NCBI GenBank assembly: GCA_023488455.1
Contig: JAMDDV010000019.1
Span: forward strand, 26,556 to 35,011
DNA length: 8,456 nt
From: Actinomycetota bacterium
GTDB lineage: Bacteria; Actinomycetota; Humimicrobiia; Hakubellales; JAMDDV01
Direction: 5' to 3'
Shown here: piece by piece, positions 1 through 7,127 of the stretch
Numbering within the stretch: the first letter of the stretch is position 1
How the letters are laid out: the number at the start of each line of letters is the position of its first letter
Notes under the pieces: model-generated
What the model saw: the letters and a program-made list of their open reading frames with translations, nothing else
What the model was told of the DNA's origin: nothing
The model's database searches: none
Made by a program: the position numbers and the translations under genes

Positions 1-316
1 CTACGTAGGAAAGTAACCCCATAAGAACAAATAACCCCAAAAGTTTACCCAGAATAAACCAATTTGTAATAAGTACACTGAAACCAAGATCAGTGTGAAC
101 CCATGTAAGGTAGAGCCCAGTAGCCAAAGCAGTGGTTTGAAAAACGAAGCAGCGACGGCTGTTCTTCTTGATTATTCCTTCCATAAAATCGTCAACCTTA
201 TCACCCAAAGGCGCACCTAATTTTGGTCTTTCATTTACTGTTATGAGAGCATAAAGGGGCCAGGCCATAAAAACAGCCGTAATAATATGCAAAAGTAATA
301 CAATTTTTTCAACCAT
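1..316 (-). CDS. Integral membrane protein, partial (C-terminus beyond window)
   Basis: The first 105 residues are visible; the frame stays open to the left edge. The protein begins MVEKIVLLLHIITAVFMAWP. Hydrophobic segments lie at about residues 5-27, 56-76 and 79-105, separated by a polar loop (about 28-55) rich in Lys, Arg and Asp. This indicates a polytopic inner-membrane protein with at least three spans. The start at 314-316 is well supported: TAAGGAGATA (minus strand, 330-321) places GGAG seven bases before the ATG, and a good promoter lies further upstream. The N-terminal histidine in a hydrophobic helix and the GKLLGL pattern in the third helix loosely recall CopD/DUF2269-type small membrane proteins, but this is only a resemblance and I assign no function. 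The gene follows tyrS on the same strand with a 134-base gap and its own promoter, so it is probably an independent unit. Confidence 0.8.
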   Translation of the reverse strand, partial: MVEKIVLLLHIITAVFMAWPLYALITVNERPKLGAPLGDKVDDFMEGIIKKNSRRCFVFQTTALATGLYLTWVHTDLGFSVLITNWFILGKLLGLFVLMGLLSYV

Positions 317-361
317 TGTTTATCTCCTTAATGTAACTTAATTTACAAAAGTTAGAGCAGA

Positions 362-390
362 ATAATAATATTACGCAATGGTGTTGTCAA
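362..390 (-). promoter_or_regulatory. Sigma-70-type promoter for the membrane protein gene
   Basis: On the minus strand a perfect -35 box TTGACA (390-385) is followed by a 17-base spacer and a -10 box TATTAT (367-362, five of six consensus bases). Transcription would begin near 355, giving a leader of about 40 bases that contains the strong Shine-Dalgarno at 321-330. It is the best promoter match in the window. Its -35 box overlaps the palindrome at 384-402, which suggests repressor control. Confidence 0.7.
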
Positions 391-415
391 TAATACTGAC
401 AATTGATGGTGACAA
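384..415. promoter_or_regulatory. Operator-like palindrome plus phased half-site
   Basis: On the plus strand TTGTCAATAATACTGACAA (384-402) is an imperfect 19-base palindrome: TTGTCA and TGACAA arms around a 7-base centre, with 16 of 19 positions symmetric. A second TGACAA copy lies at 410-415, exactly 13 bases from the first TGACAA (397-402). The palindrome covers the -35 box of the minus-strand promoter, a usual place for a repressor site. The size and symmetry suit a dimeric helix-turn-helix regulator such as a TetR or MarR family member, but no regulator gene is visible here and the family is a guess. Confidence 0.5.
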
Positions 416-450
416 TCAAAAATTTAATTCCTGAACAGTAAACAAGGATG

Positions 451-1722
451 TTATTTAATGACCACGATCTTTTTAAACTTTCTCTTGCCCACTTTCAAGA
501 CTTTGCCATCGAGGTCCGCCATGCTGAATTCGAGATCAGGATCAGAAATAAAAACCGGGCCTGAGGCAGGAGCTGCCATGTCATGTATACTGACTGATCC
601 AGCATTTATTAATCTAATAGCCTCACTTGTCGAGGGTGCTAATCCTGCCTCTTTAAGTAATCTAGGAACCCATATTAAATCCCGATTCTTAACATCATTA
701 ATATCTGAAATATGTATACTATAGACCTCAATATTACTGGGAACATTTTTCTGCTTGAAGATGCGATCAAACTCCTTTTCAGCATTGATCGCGGCATTCA
801 TACTGTGAAACCGCGTAACGATGTCCTTTGCAAGTATCCTCTTAATATAGGATGGATTTGTGTTATTTTTCTCCATTTCATTGAACATGGATTTGATCTC
901 ATCAAAGCTGAAACTTGAGACAAGCTCAAAGTACGAACGCATTGAGGAATCGGGCATGGACATTATCTTGCCAAATATCTCATCCGGACCCTCATTTATC
1001 CCAACATAATTGCCAAGGCTCTTACTCATCCTGTTAACACCGTCAAGCCCAACTAATATGGGCATCGTCATCACCAGTTGAGGCATCTGATTGAACTCTT
1101 TCTGAAGGTATCTTCCGATAAGCAGATTGAACTTTTGCTCTGTGCCCCCCAGTTCGATATCAGACATCACAGCAACCGAATCGTAACCCTGCATTATCGG
1201 ATACAGCAACTCCATAAGTGATATTGGAGCGTTTTCGGTGAAACGCTTATTAAAATCGTCCCGTTCAAGAAGCCTGGCAATCGTAAACTTGGATGTCAGC
1301 TTAATAATATCCTCTAATTTCAAAGTGGACAGCCACTCGCCATTAAACCTGACTTCTGTCCTGGATTTATCGAGTATCTTGAAAACCTGCTCCACGTAGG
1401 TCCTGGCGTTCTGATCGATCCTCTCCATAGACAGTTGAGGCCTGGTCTCAGAACGGCCACTGGGATCGCCAATTCTCGCTGTGTAATCCCCAATTATCAG
1501 AACCGCAATATGTCCCAGGTCCTGGAACTGCCTGAGCTTATTCAATATTACCGAATGTCCCAGGTGAATATCAGGAGCTGTTGGATCTATCCCAAGTTTG
1601 ACGCGCATGGGCAATCGCTTGTTAATCGAATACTGGATCCTGGCAATGAGCTCAGCCTCGGAAATTAAGTCAACCACTCCTTTTTTTATTTCCTTCAGTT
1701 GCTTTAAAACTTCATCTCTCAT
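451..1722 (-). CDS. tyrS: Tyrosyl-tRNA synthetase (TyrRS)
   Basis: This cytoplasmic class I aminoacyl-tRNA synthetase activates tyrosine with ATP and charges tRNA-Tyr. With the ATG at 1722 the protein has 423 residues, the usual family length. The signature motifs are present: HLGH (HIGH motif, residues 53-56) in a Rossmann fold, the tyrosine-pocket segment YPIMQGYD (174-181), GGTEQKFNL (192-200), and RMSKS (KMSKS motif, 231-235). The last 75 or so residues match an S4 RNA-binding domain, with VPRLLKEAGLAPSTSEAIRL near 352-371 and the basic GKRKFKK at the end. The spacing of motifs resembles the TyrZ-like subgroup more than E. coli TyrS; this is my judgement. A TTG 36 bases upstream (1758) is also in frame, but the ATG has a Shine-Dalgarno-like AGAAAGAG at proper distance and gives a typical N-terminus. 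The gene is divergent from the PBP gene. I see no T-box leader and no clear terminator after the stop. Confidence 0.96.
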   Translation of the reverse strand: MRDEVLKQLKEIKKGVVDLISEAELIARIQYSINKRLPMRVKLGIDPTAPDIHLGHSVILNKLRQFQDLGHIAVLIIGDYTARIGDPSGRSETRPQLSMERIDQNARTYVEQVFKILDKSRTEVRFNGEWLSTLKLEDIIKLTSKFTIARLLERDDFNKRFTENAPISLMELLYPIMQGYDSVAVMSDIELGGTEQKFNLLIGRYLQKEFNQMPQLVMTMPILVGLDGVNRMSKSLGNYVGINEGPDEIFGKIMSMPDSSMRSYFELVSSFSFDEIKSMFNEMEKNNTNPSYIKRILAKDIVTRFHSMNAAINAEKEFDRIFKQKNVPSNIEVYSIHISDINDVKNRDLIWVPRLLKEAGLAPSTSEAIRLINAGSVSIHDMAAPASGPVFISDPDLEFSMADLDGKVLKVGKRKFKKIVVIK

Positions 1723-1730
1723 ACAATTTA

Positions 1731-1738
1731 CTCTTTCT
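1731..1738 (-). promoter_or_regulatory. Ribosome binding site deciding the tyrS start
   Basis: On the minus strand AGAAAGAG ends eight bases before the ATG at 1722-1720. The match to anti-SD is moderate, but the spacing is good. It supports this ATG over the in-frame TTG at 1758-1756, which would place the site inside the coding sequence. Confidence 0.5.
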
Positions 1739-1743
1739 GGAAC

Positions 1744-1773
1744 AGATAAGTTTAACAACAGTCAAAAAATCAA
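1744..1773 (-). promoter_or_regulatory. Possible tyrS promoter
   Basis: On the minus strand TTGATT (1773-1768) and TTATCT (1749-1744) are separated by 18 bases. Transcription would start just before the AGAAAGAG ribosome binding site, leaving a very short leader. Both boxes are imperfect, and in AT-rich DNA such matches arise by chance. A TTGACT hexamer at 1765-1760 has no good -10 partner. Some promoter must lie in this 83-base divergent gap or inside the start of the PBP gene. Confidence 0.3.
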
Positions 1774-1779
1774 TATATT
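1752..1779 (+). promoter_or_regulatory. Possible promoter for the PBP gene
   Basis: On the plus strand TTAACA (1752-1757) and TATATT (1774-1779) are separated by 16 bases. TAAAAT at 1781-1786 is an alternative -10. A start near 1786-1793 would leave a leader of only about 13-20 bases. It overlaps the proposed tyrS promoter on the other strand, so the two genes may compete for polymerase. The call rests on weak matches in AT-rich sequence. Confidence 0.3.
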
Positions 1780-1805
1780 TTAAAATTTATAGTAGAATTT
1801 TGTCC

Positions 1806-4604
1806 ATGAAAAAAGGTATCAATTTAAAAAGAAAATTTGTATCTTGGCTGCCAGTAGCCCTTATATTCTCAGCATTGGTAGTACTGCTGTCAATCTCAGC
1901 CTGCTCGAAAATCCCCAGGATCGAAGATCTTCAACCAAGACAATCAGCATTAACCTCAAGAGTGTATGCATCCAACGGAGAGTTGATCGCTACATTCCAT
2001 GCCGAGGAAAACAGAATACTTATAGATTCATCTGAAATACCCAGATACCTTAAAGATGCGATCGTAGCAACAGAAGATAAAAGTTTCTATGAACACCCAG
2101 GGGTCTCGATCAGGGCAATAATAAGGGCATTAGTTGCTGACATCCTTCACAGACAGATCGTACAGGGCGGTTCAACAATAACACAGCAATACGTAAAGAA
2201 CGTATACCTGACCTCCGAAAAGACACTGACTCGAAAATTCAACGAAGCTGTGGTTGCATATCAACTGGAAAAGAATTTTTCAAAGGACAAGATCCTCGAG
2301 ATGTATCTCAACACGATCTATTTTGGCCAGGGCGCCTATGGTGTACAGGTTGCTGCGCAAACCTATTTCGGAATCGATGCAAAGGATTTAAACCTTGCCC
2401 AGTGCGCACTTTTAGCAGCGCTGCCAAAATCCCCAAATGAGTACAATCCTTTTGTTGACATGCAAAAAGCCAGGGAGAGAAGGGATTTCGTGCTCGGAGA
2501 GATGCTGAAAGAGAACTACATCACGCAGACAGAATATGAAAATGCGACAAACACACCGATAAGAGTATCGGCCAAACCATCAGACCAGGATTTTGGTAAG
2601 GCTCCGTACTTTGTCGAATACATCAAACAGCAGTTGATCGAAAGATACGGCACAGAAGAGGTGTTCAAGGGAGGTATGCAGATCTACACGACCCTTGACA
2701 TCGATATGCAGAATGCAGCCGAAAAGGCAATCAGTGAAGTTCTCTTCGATCCATCGGATCCGTCAGCAGCGCTTGTGGCAATCGACCCGTCAAACGGCTA
2801 TATCAGGGCAATGGTTGGTGGGCGTGATTTTGCGCAGAACAAATTCAACCTGGCTTCGCAGGGAAAAAGGCAACCAGGTTCAGCATTCAAGCCGTTTGTG
2901 CTGGTGACTGCGATCGAATCTGGATTCCCACCCACCAAGACATATTCTGCAAACGGCCCGATAACCATAGATTTGGGTTCACAGCAGTGGAAGGTTGACA
3001 ATTACGGCGGCGAAAAATTCGAAGAGAAGCTCAATCTGATAGATGCCACCAAAAAATCAGTAAACGTAGTCTATGCGCAGCTGATCATGGATGTCATGCC
3101 CCAAAAAGTCGTTGACGTCGCAAAAAGGATGGGTATTGTCTCTGAACTTGAAAATAACCCTTCAATAGCGTTGGGAGGTCTAACGTACGGAGTAACTCCG
3201 CTTGAAATGGCGAGCGCCTACGCAACACTGGCCAGCCAAGGGGTCTACCACGAACCAATCGCAATACTTAAGGTAACCGATCAGCAGGGCAACATAATTA
3301 ACGAGTTCACTCCTATTAGCAGACCAGCACTTGACGATACGACCTCTTACCTTGTCACACAGATACTGCAAAAGGTAATCCTCGAAGGCACAGGGAAAAA
3401 CGCTGACATTGGGCGCCCTGCTGCGGGGAAAACAGGCACAACACAAAACCATCAGGATGCCTGGTTCATAGGTTATACGCCGGAGCTGGCTGCTGCTGTA
3501 TGGATGGGTTATCCCGAAGCAAACATACCCATGGAAAGACTACGCGACCGGGCAGTAGTTGGCGGCACGTATCCTGCCGAGATATGGAAGAAATTCATGA
3601 TGGAAGCCCTTAAAAACATCGAGCCAAAAGACTTTCCAAATCCATCAAAACAGCTGGTTGAAGTGGAGATCTGTTCAGAATCAGGACAACTCTTTGGCCC
3701 ATTCTGTCCCGAAGAAAACAGGACCAAAGCGATATTTATAGAGGGGAAGGAACCAAAAGTCTTTTGTGAGTTGCACGATTCCATCCAGATGCCGGACCTA
3801 ATTGGCACGGACAGAGATGAAGCAGAAAGGATATTAAACGACCTGAAAATAAACTACATAGTGGACAGAGATTACGACGATACGCAAGATGAAGGAGAGG
3901 TATTCAAACAGGATCCTGAACCAGGTTCAGAACTGAAAGCGATAGACGGACAGGCACCATTAGTAACAATATACGTGAGCAAGGGACCAAATCCTATATC
4001 TACCCTGCCCTCGGTCATTGGACTTACCGAGGGTGAGGCGCTCTCACTTCTCAACTCCATGGGCTACAACAACATCAGCACAGAATATCAGTTCAATCCA
4101 TCTGTAGATAAAGGAAGGGTTTTTCTACAATCGCCGCAAGCTAACAGCCAGGTTGACAAATCTTCCACAATCTACATCGTCATAAGCAAAGGAGCCAGCG
4201 TCCAGGTTCCAAATGTTGTTGGTATGAACATAACTGATGCCACTGGCCAGTTAACTTATGCAGGAATTGCCACTGTAAACGTTACTTATCAGAATTCAAA
4301 CGATTTCGCAAAAAACACCGTCATCTCACAGGATATCGCCCCGGAAACTGTACTTGAACCTCCTGTGACGATCAACCTGGTCGTCAGCAAAGGTAAAGCA
4401 ATAGTCACACCCGATCTGATCGGCAAGACGGAGCAGGACGCAATTGCAGCTCTAACAAGTGCCGGGCTTGCTTATGAGGTGATCAGGGAGATCGATCCCA
4501 CCATGCCTCCAGAAAATCAGACCGTTTACTGGCAGGATCCGCCAGCAGGAGCACTGCTCTCGGAAGGTGACATCGTAAAATTTAAAGTAAATAGCTCACC
4601 TTGA
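1806..4604 (+). CDS. Class A penicillin-binding protein (PBP1A type) with four PASTA domains
   Basis: This bifunctional wall enzyme of 932 residues polymerises lipid II glycan strands and cross-links the stem peptides outside the membrane. A basic N-terminus (KRK near residue 10) precedes one membrane anchor, about 12-32. The GT51 glycosyltransferase domain (about 55-235) has EDKSFYEHPG with catalytic Glu90, GGSTITQQ (121-128), and KILEMYLNTIYFGQGAYG with Glu165. The transpeptidase domain (about 320-605) has SAFK with the acyl-enzyme Ser359, SVN (418-420) and KTGT (542-545). A Cys-containing linker (C623, C634, C654) follows, then four PASTA repeats at about 661-726, 734-796, 799-863 and 867-930, each opening with a P-x-[VL]-[IV]-G type motif. 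PASTA domains bind muropeptides or beta-lactams in other proteins. The start is the ATG at 1806; a TTG two codons earlier is possible, and neither has a strong Shine-Dalgarno. The sequence ISAC at 30-33 resembles a lipobox. The gene is monocistronic, divergent from tyrS and convergent with the U32 gene. The family call is secure, but the exact name (ponA, pbp1A, mrcA) is not. Confidence 0.96.
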   Translation: MKKGINLKRKFVSWLPVALIFSALVVLLSISACSKIPRIEDLQPRQSALTSRVYASNGELIATFHAEENRILIDSSEIPRYLKDAIVATEDKSFYEHPGVSIRAIIRALVADILHRQIVQGGSTITQQYVKNVYLTSEKTLTRKFNEAVVAYQLEKNFSKDKILEMYLNTIYFGQGAYGVQVAAQTYFGIDAKDLNLAQCALLAALPKSPNEYNPFVDMQKARERRDFVLGEMLKENYITQTEYENATNTPIRVSAKPSDQDFGKAPYFVEYIKQQLIERYGTEEVFKGGMQIYTTLDIDMQNAAEKAISEVLFDPSDPSAALVAIDPSNGYIRAMVGGRDFAQNKFNLASQGKRQPGSAFKPFVLVTAIESGFPPTKTYSANGPITIDLGSQQWKVDNYGGEKFEEKLNLIDATKKSVNVVYAQLIMDVMPQKVVDVAKRMGIVSELENNPSIALGGLTYGVTPLEMASAYATLASQGVYHEPIAILKVTDQQGNIINEFTPISRPALDDTTSYLVTQILQKVILEGTGKNADIGRPAAGKTGTTQNHQDAWFIGYTPELAAAVWMGYPEANIPMERLRDRAVVGGTYPAEIWKKFMMEALKNIEPKDFPNPSKQLVEVEICSESGQLFGPFCPEENRTKAIFIEGKEPKVFCELHDSIQMPDLIGTDRDEAERILNDLKINYIVDRDYDDTQDEGEVFKQDPEPGSELKAIDGQAPLVTIYVSKGPNPISTLPSVIGLTEGEALSLLNSMGYNNISTEYQFNPSVDKGRVFLQSPQANSQVDKSSTIYIVISKGASVQVPNVVGMNITDATGQLTYAGIATVNVTYQNSNDFAKNTVISQDIAPETVLEPPVTINLVVSKGKAIVTPDLIGKTEQDAIAALTSAGLAYEVIREIDPTMPPENQTVYWQDPPAGALLSEGDIVKFKVNSSP

Positions 4605-4607
4605 TAT

Positions 4608-4624
4608 GCTGATGCCAGATCAGC
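4608..4624. terminator. Small hairpin in the convergent gap, terminator-like
   Basis: GCTGAT and ATCAGC form a perfect 6-base-pair stem around a GCCAG loop (GCTGATGCCAGATCAGC). It starts four bases after the PBP stop, and its right arm overlaps the U32 stop codon at 4620-4622. Its position between convergent genes suits a bidirectional terminator, but neither strand has a T-run after the stem, so it is not a textbook intrinsic terminator. It could instead protect the 3' ends, or be chance. Confidence 0.35.
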
Positions 4625-7115
4625 TCACTCCTCTGAAGTAGTGCCCTGTCGTGTAACTCCCGAAGGAAGGATGCCTCTCTACCGTTTGCGATATAAACCT
4701 TCTAAATTCTGTCTCATCACCTTCTTCGAGAATATTTAAGGCCTCTTTATATGTGGTCACGACCACCTTCCCTTCTTCTGGTGTATAGCTCTTGGCATTT
4801 ATCCTTAAAAATGAAGGGTTTATCTTAACCACATCAGGGAGGTTTTTTAAAATACATAAGGAGACGGAATTATAAAGTTCAGAGACGCTATCATCTGTTT
4901 TGATCGGAAATGAAAACCCCTTCTCATCCACCAATACCAGTTCCCCACAGCTAGGATCAACATATTTGGGCAGACTTCTTACGATGTCGATCCGTGTCGT
5001 TCCAATTTTAACTGGACCGTGTGCGAAAAGCTCAAGCTCGACATCACCTGGCAGATAGAGATCCTTCAATTCAGAAAGGCTCATCTCAATCGATGGAGTG
5101 AGTATCTTTAAATTTGGCATTTCGATCCCACTTGAAGCAAGGCTATTCATGATATTCATGTTATAGTCCATGGTTAGCTTAAGATCTACAAGAGAAAGAG
5201 CAGCGTTGAAAAGCCCCGGATTATTTAATCTCAGGTACTCATAAAATTCTTTTATCTTCGTGTTCAAATTGCGTAAAAAAAGATATACAAGGTCAAGTTG
5301 CTGATCAAAAACCAGGTTAGGGAAGCAGATTGCCATGCTAACCGAGTGATCACACGCAGACATGATACTTTCGAAAAACTCCTCGATATGCCCAAGATCC
5401 TTCATCTGTCTTGAGCCAATTTCACAGTAGATCAGATTTGCACCACCAGCTGCCGCAGCCAGCGCCTGATCGGCATTGTTGACCTCAACAGATATCCTCG
5501 ACTTTTTGTAATCATGCCTCCCGGGTGACCTCCTGAGTAGATAATGAGCCATCTCTTTGTTAAATTTCCTCTTCGAACTCTCTAACCGCGCCCCGTTAAG
5601 ATCTTCAAATAATCTTCTCCTTAAACCGTTCAGCTCACTCAATGGGAAAAAGCTGCCCTCGTCCAGCAGGACTGTAATATTTCTTGGACTGTAAGGAGTC
5701 TCGCCAAGTCTTGAGAATATACCCCTGACTTCTTCTGCCTGCAGGACGTGTTTTTTCGATGGCTGCACAGGAACATCTGATATCACCTTAACCTCAAATC
5801 CGTCTATGCTTCGCGCTCTTGCCATCACCGGTTCGCCATTCCTTACGGATACAGAGATATCCACAGCCACTTTCCGCAGGATATACGGACGGCGTAACAG
5901 CTCTGCAATCCTTACAAGCTGAGAGCTGTCCTTTAGCATGAACACGCGATCATTAAGTCCTGTCCTCGCGATCGTCTTAATCCTGTAAACAAATTCGCCC
6001 GATCGACCAGAAAGTCCGAGCAGATCATCCATTTTTATTATCTGCGAAAAGCAGCCAGATCCTGTCCAGAACTCAAGCTCGTCACCAACCTCGATCTCCT
6101 TAATAGAATGAACTATCGCGGCCCCACTAGTGATCTTCCTGACCCTTCCAATAAACAGGCCGATATTACCACTGCGCATGGGTTGAACGATGTTTCTGTC
6201 GATCTCATCCCCGAAATTGCCCTGCGTAAACCCTCTTGAGAATATTTGCTCCATGTTCATCAATTCTTCTGGATTCACCTGATAGCCTTCAGGGTCCTCA
6301 TAATACCTGTCTATTGCCTTCCTGTAGGTTTCAACAACGACTGCAACGTATTCAGCAGTCTTCATCCTTCCCTCAATCTTTATCGCACTGACACCTGTTT
6401 GCACCAGTTTAGGGATATTTCCTAACAGGCACAGGTCGCGCTTACTAAGCGGGTGACAATTTGCATGTTCATCTTTCGATTTAATTAATCTGTCGCCATC
6501 TCCCTCATTCAGTAAATATTTCAGCCTGCAAGGCTGGGTACACCTTCCGCGATTGCCGCTTCTGCCGCCAACCATTGAACTGAAGTAGCACTGTCCGGAA
6601 AAGAAGTAACATAATGCGCCATGTGTAAACACCTCAAGTTCAACATCGATCCTCCTGCTGATCTCGGCAACCTCACCTGAAGTGAGCTCCCTTGCAAGGA
6701 TGATCCTTCCAAAGCCCTTCTCATGCAAAAAAAGCGCTGCCTGGGTATTGTGCACACCCATCTGAGTGCTTGCATGAATCCTTATATCAGGAAAATATTG
6801 CCTTACGATTGAAAGAACTGCAAAATCGGTGATTATGAGCGCATCCGCGCCACATTCATAAACAAGTTTTAGGAATTTGAAGAGCTCACCCAGCTCAGAA
6901 TTCTTGATCAGCGTATTTATGGTGATATACGCCTTAACTCCCTGCAAATGCGCTGCATCGATGGAACTTCTTATTTCATCGTCGTTGAAATTTCGTGCAA
7001 AAAGCCTGGCATTAAAGTTAATACCACCAAAATAGATGGCATCTGCTCCAAACTCAACGGCAGCTCTGAGCATCTTCGGAGTGGAAACAGGAGCTACCAG
7101 CTCTATTTTTTTCAT
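4620..7115 (-). CDS. Long U32 family protein (RlhA/TrhP-like, annotated as peptidase U32)
   Basis: The protein has 831 residues. The N-terminal U32 domain (about 1-300) begins KKIELVAPVSTPKMLRAAVE and carries the family signature at 161-179 (EVFTHGALC, then GQCYFS), followed by GGRSGNRGRCTQPCR (183-197). Cysteines 169, 176, 192 and 196 match the conserved cysteine cluster. The family is named for a collagenase-like peptidase, but characterised members RlhA (23S rRNA C2501) and TrhP (tRNA U34) are needed for RNA hydroxylation, and the cysteines are thought to hold an iron-sulfur cluster. A middle region (about 310-530) resembles the DUF3656 region of long members. The C-terminal part (about 541-770) looks like a second, degenerate U32 unit with ELFAHGP at 695-701 but no cysteines beside it. 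The end YTTGHYFRGV is typical of long family members. The gene lies 12 bases after the NIF3 gene, and in the same frame. The nearest Shine-Dalgarno, GAGGAG (7137-7132), is about 16 bases from the ATG, which is far. An RNA modification role is likely, but the substrate is unknown. Confidence 0.88.
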   Translation of the reverse strand: MKKIELVAPVSTPKMLRAAVEFGADAIYFGGINFNARLFARNFNDDEIRSSIDAAHLQGVKAYITINTLIKNSELGELFKFLKLVYECGADALIITDFAVLSIVRQYFPDIRIHASTQMGVHNTQAALFLHEKGFGRIILARELTSGEVAEISRRIDVELEVFTHGALCYFFSGQCYFSSMVGGRSGNRGRCTQPCRLKYLLNEGDGDRLIKSKDEHANCHPLSKRDLCLLGNIPKLVQTGVSAIKIEGRMKTAEYVAVVVETYRKAIDRYYEDPEGYQVNPEELMNMEQIFSRGFTQGNFGDEIDRNIVQPMRSGNIGLFIGRVRKITSGAAIVHSIKEIEVGDELEFWTGSGCFSQIIKMDDLLGLSGRSGEFVYRIKTIARTGLNDRVFMLKDSSQLVRIAELLRRPYILRKVAVDISVSVRNGEPVMARARSIDGFEVKVISDVPVQPSKKHVLQAEEVRGIFSRLGETPYSPRNITVLLDEGSFFPLSELNGLRRRLFEDLNGARLESSKRKFNKEMAHYLLRRSPGRHDYKKSRISVEVNNADQALAAAAGGANLIYCEIGSRQMKDLGHIEEFFESIMSACDHSVSMAICFPNLVFDQQLDLVYLFLRNLNTKIKEFYEYLRLNNPGLFNAALSLVDLKLTMDYNMNIMNSLASSGIEMPNLKILTPSIEMSLSELKDLYLPGDVELELFAHGPVKIGTTRIDIVRSLPKYVDPSCGELVLVDEKGFSFPIKTDDSVSELYNSVSLCILKNLPDVVKINPSFLRINAKSYTPEEGKVVVTTYKEALNILEEGDETEFRRFISQTVERHPSFGSYTTGHYFRGVS

Positions 7116-7127
7116 ACAAAAAGCAGC

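Noticed and set aside
317..450. Rho-independent terminator after tyrS
   Set aside because: I found no stable GC-rich stem followed by a T-run on the minus strand in this gap; only weak short complementarities occur.
1723..1758. In-frame TTG at 1758 as the tyrS start, adding 12 residues
   Set aside because: The ATG at 1722 has a properly spaced AGAAAGAG site and gives a typical TyrRS N-terminus; the TTG has no visible ribosome binding site.
1800..1805. TTG at 1800 as the PBP start
   Set aside because: It adds only two residues, has no better Shine-Dalgarno, and ATG is the likelier codon; it cannot be fully excluded.
1723..1805. T-box or other riboswitch leader before tyrS
   Set aside because: The divergent gap is only 83 bases and the proposed promoter leaves a short leader with no room for specifier and antiterminator stems, and no T-box core sequence is visible.
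3180..3452. Antisense open frames inside the PBP gene
   Set aside because: They lie fully within a well-supported gene, show no recognisable domain, and have no ribosome binding site or promoter of note.
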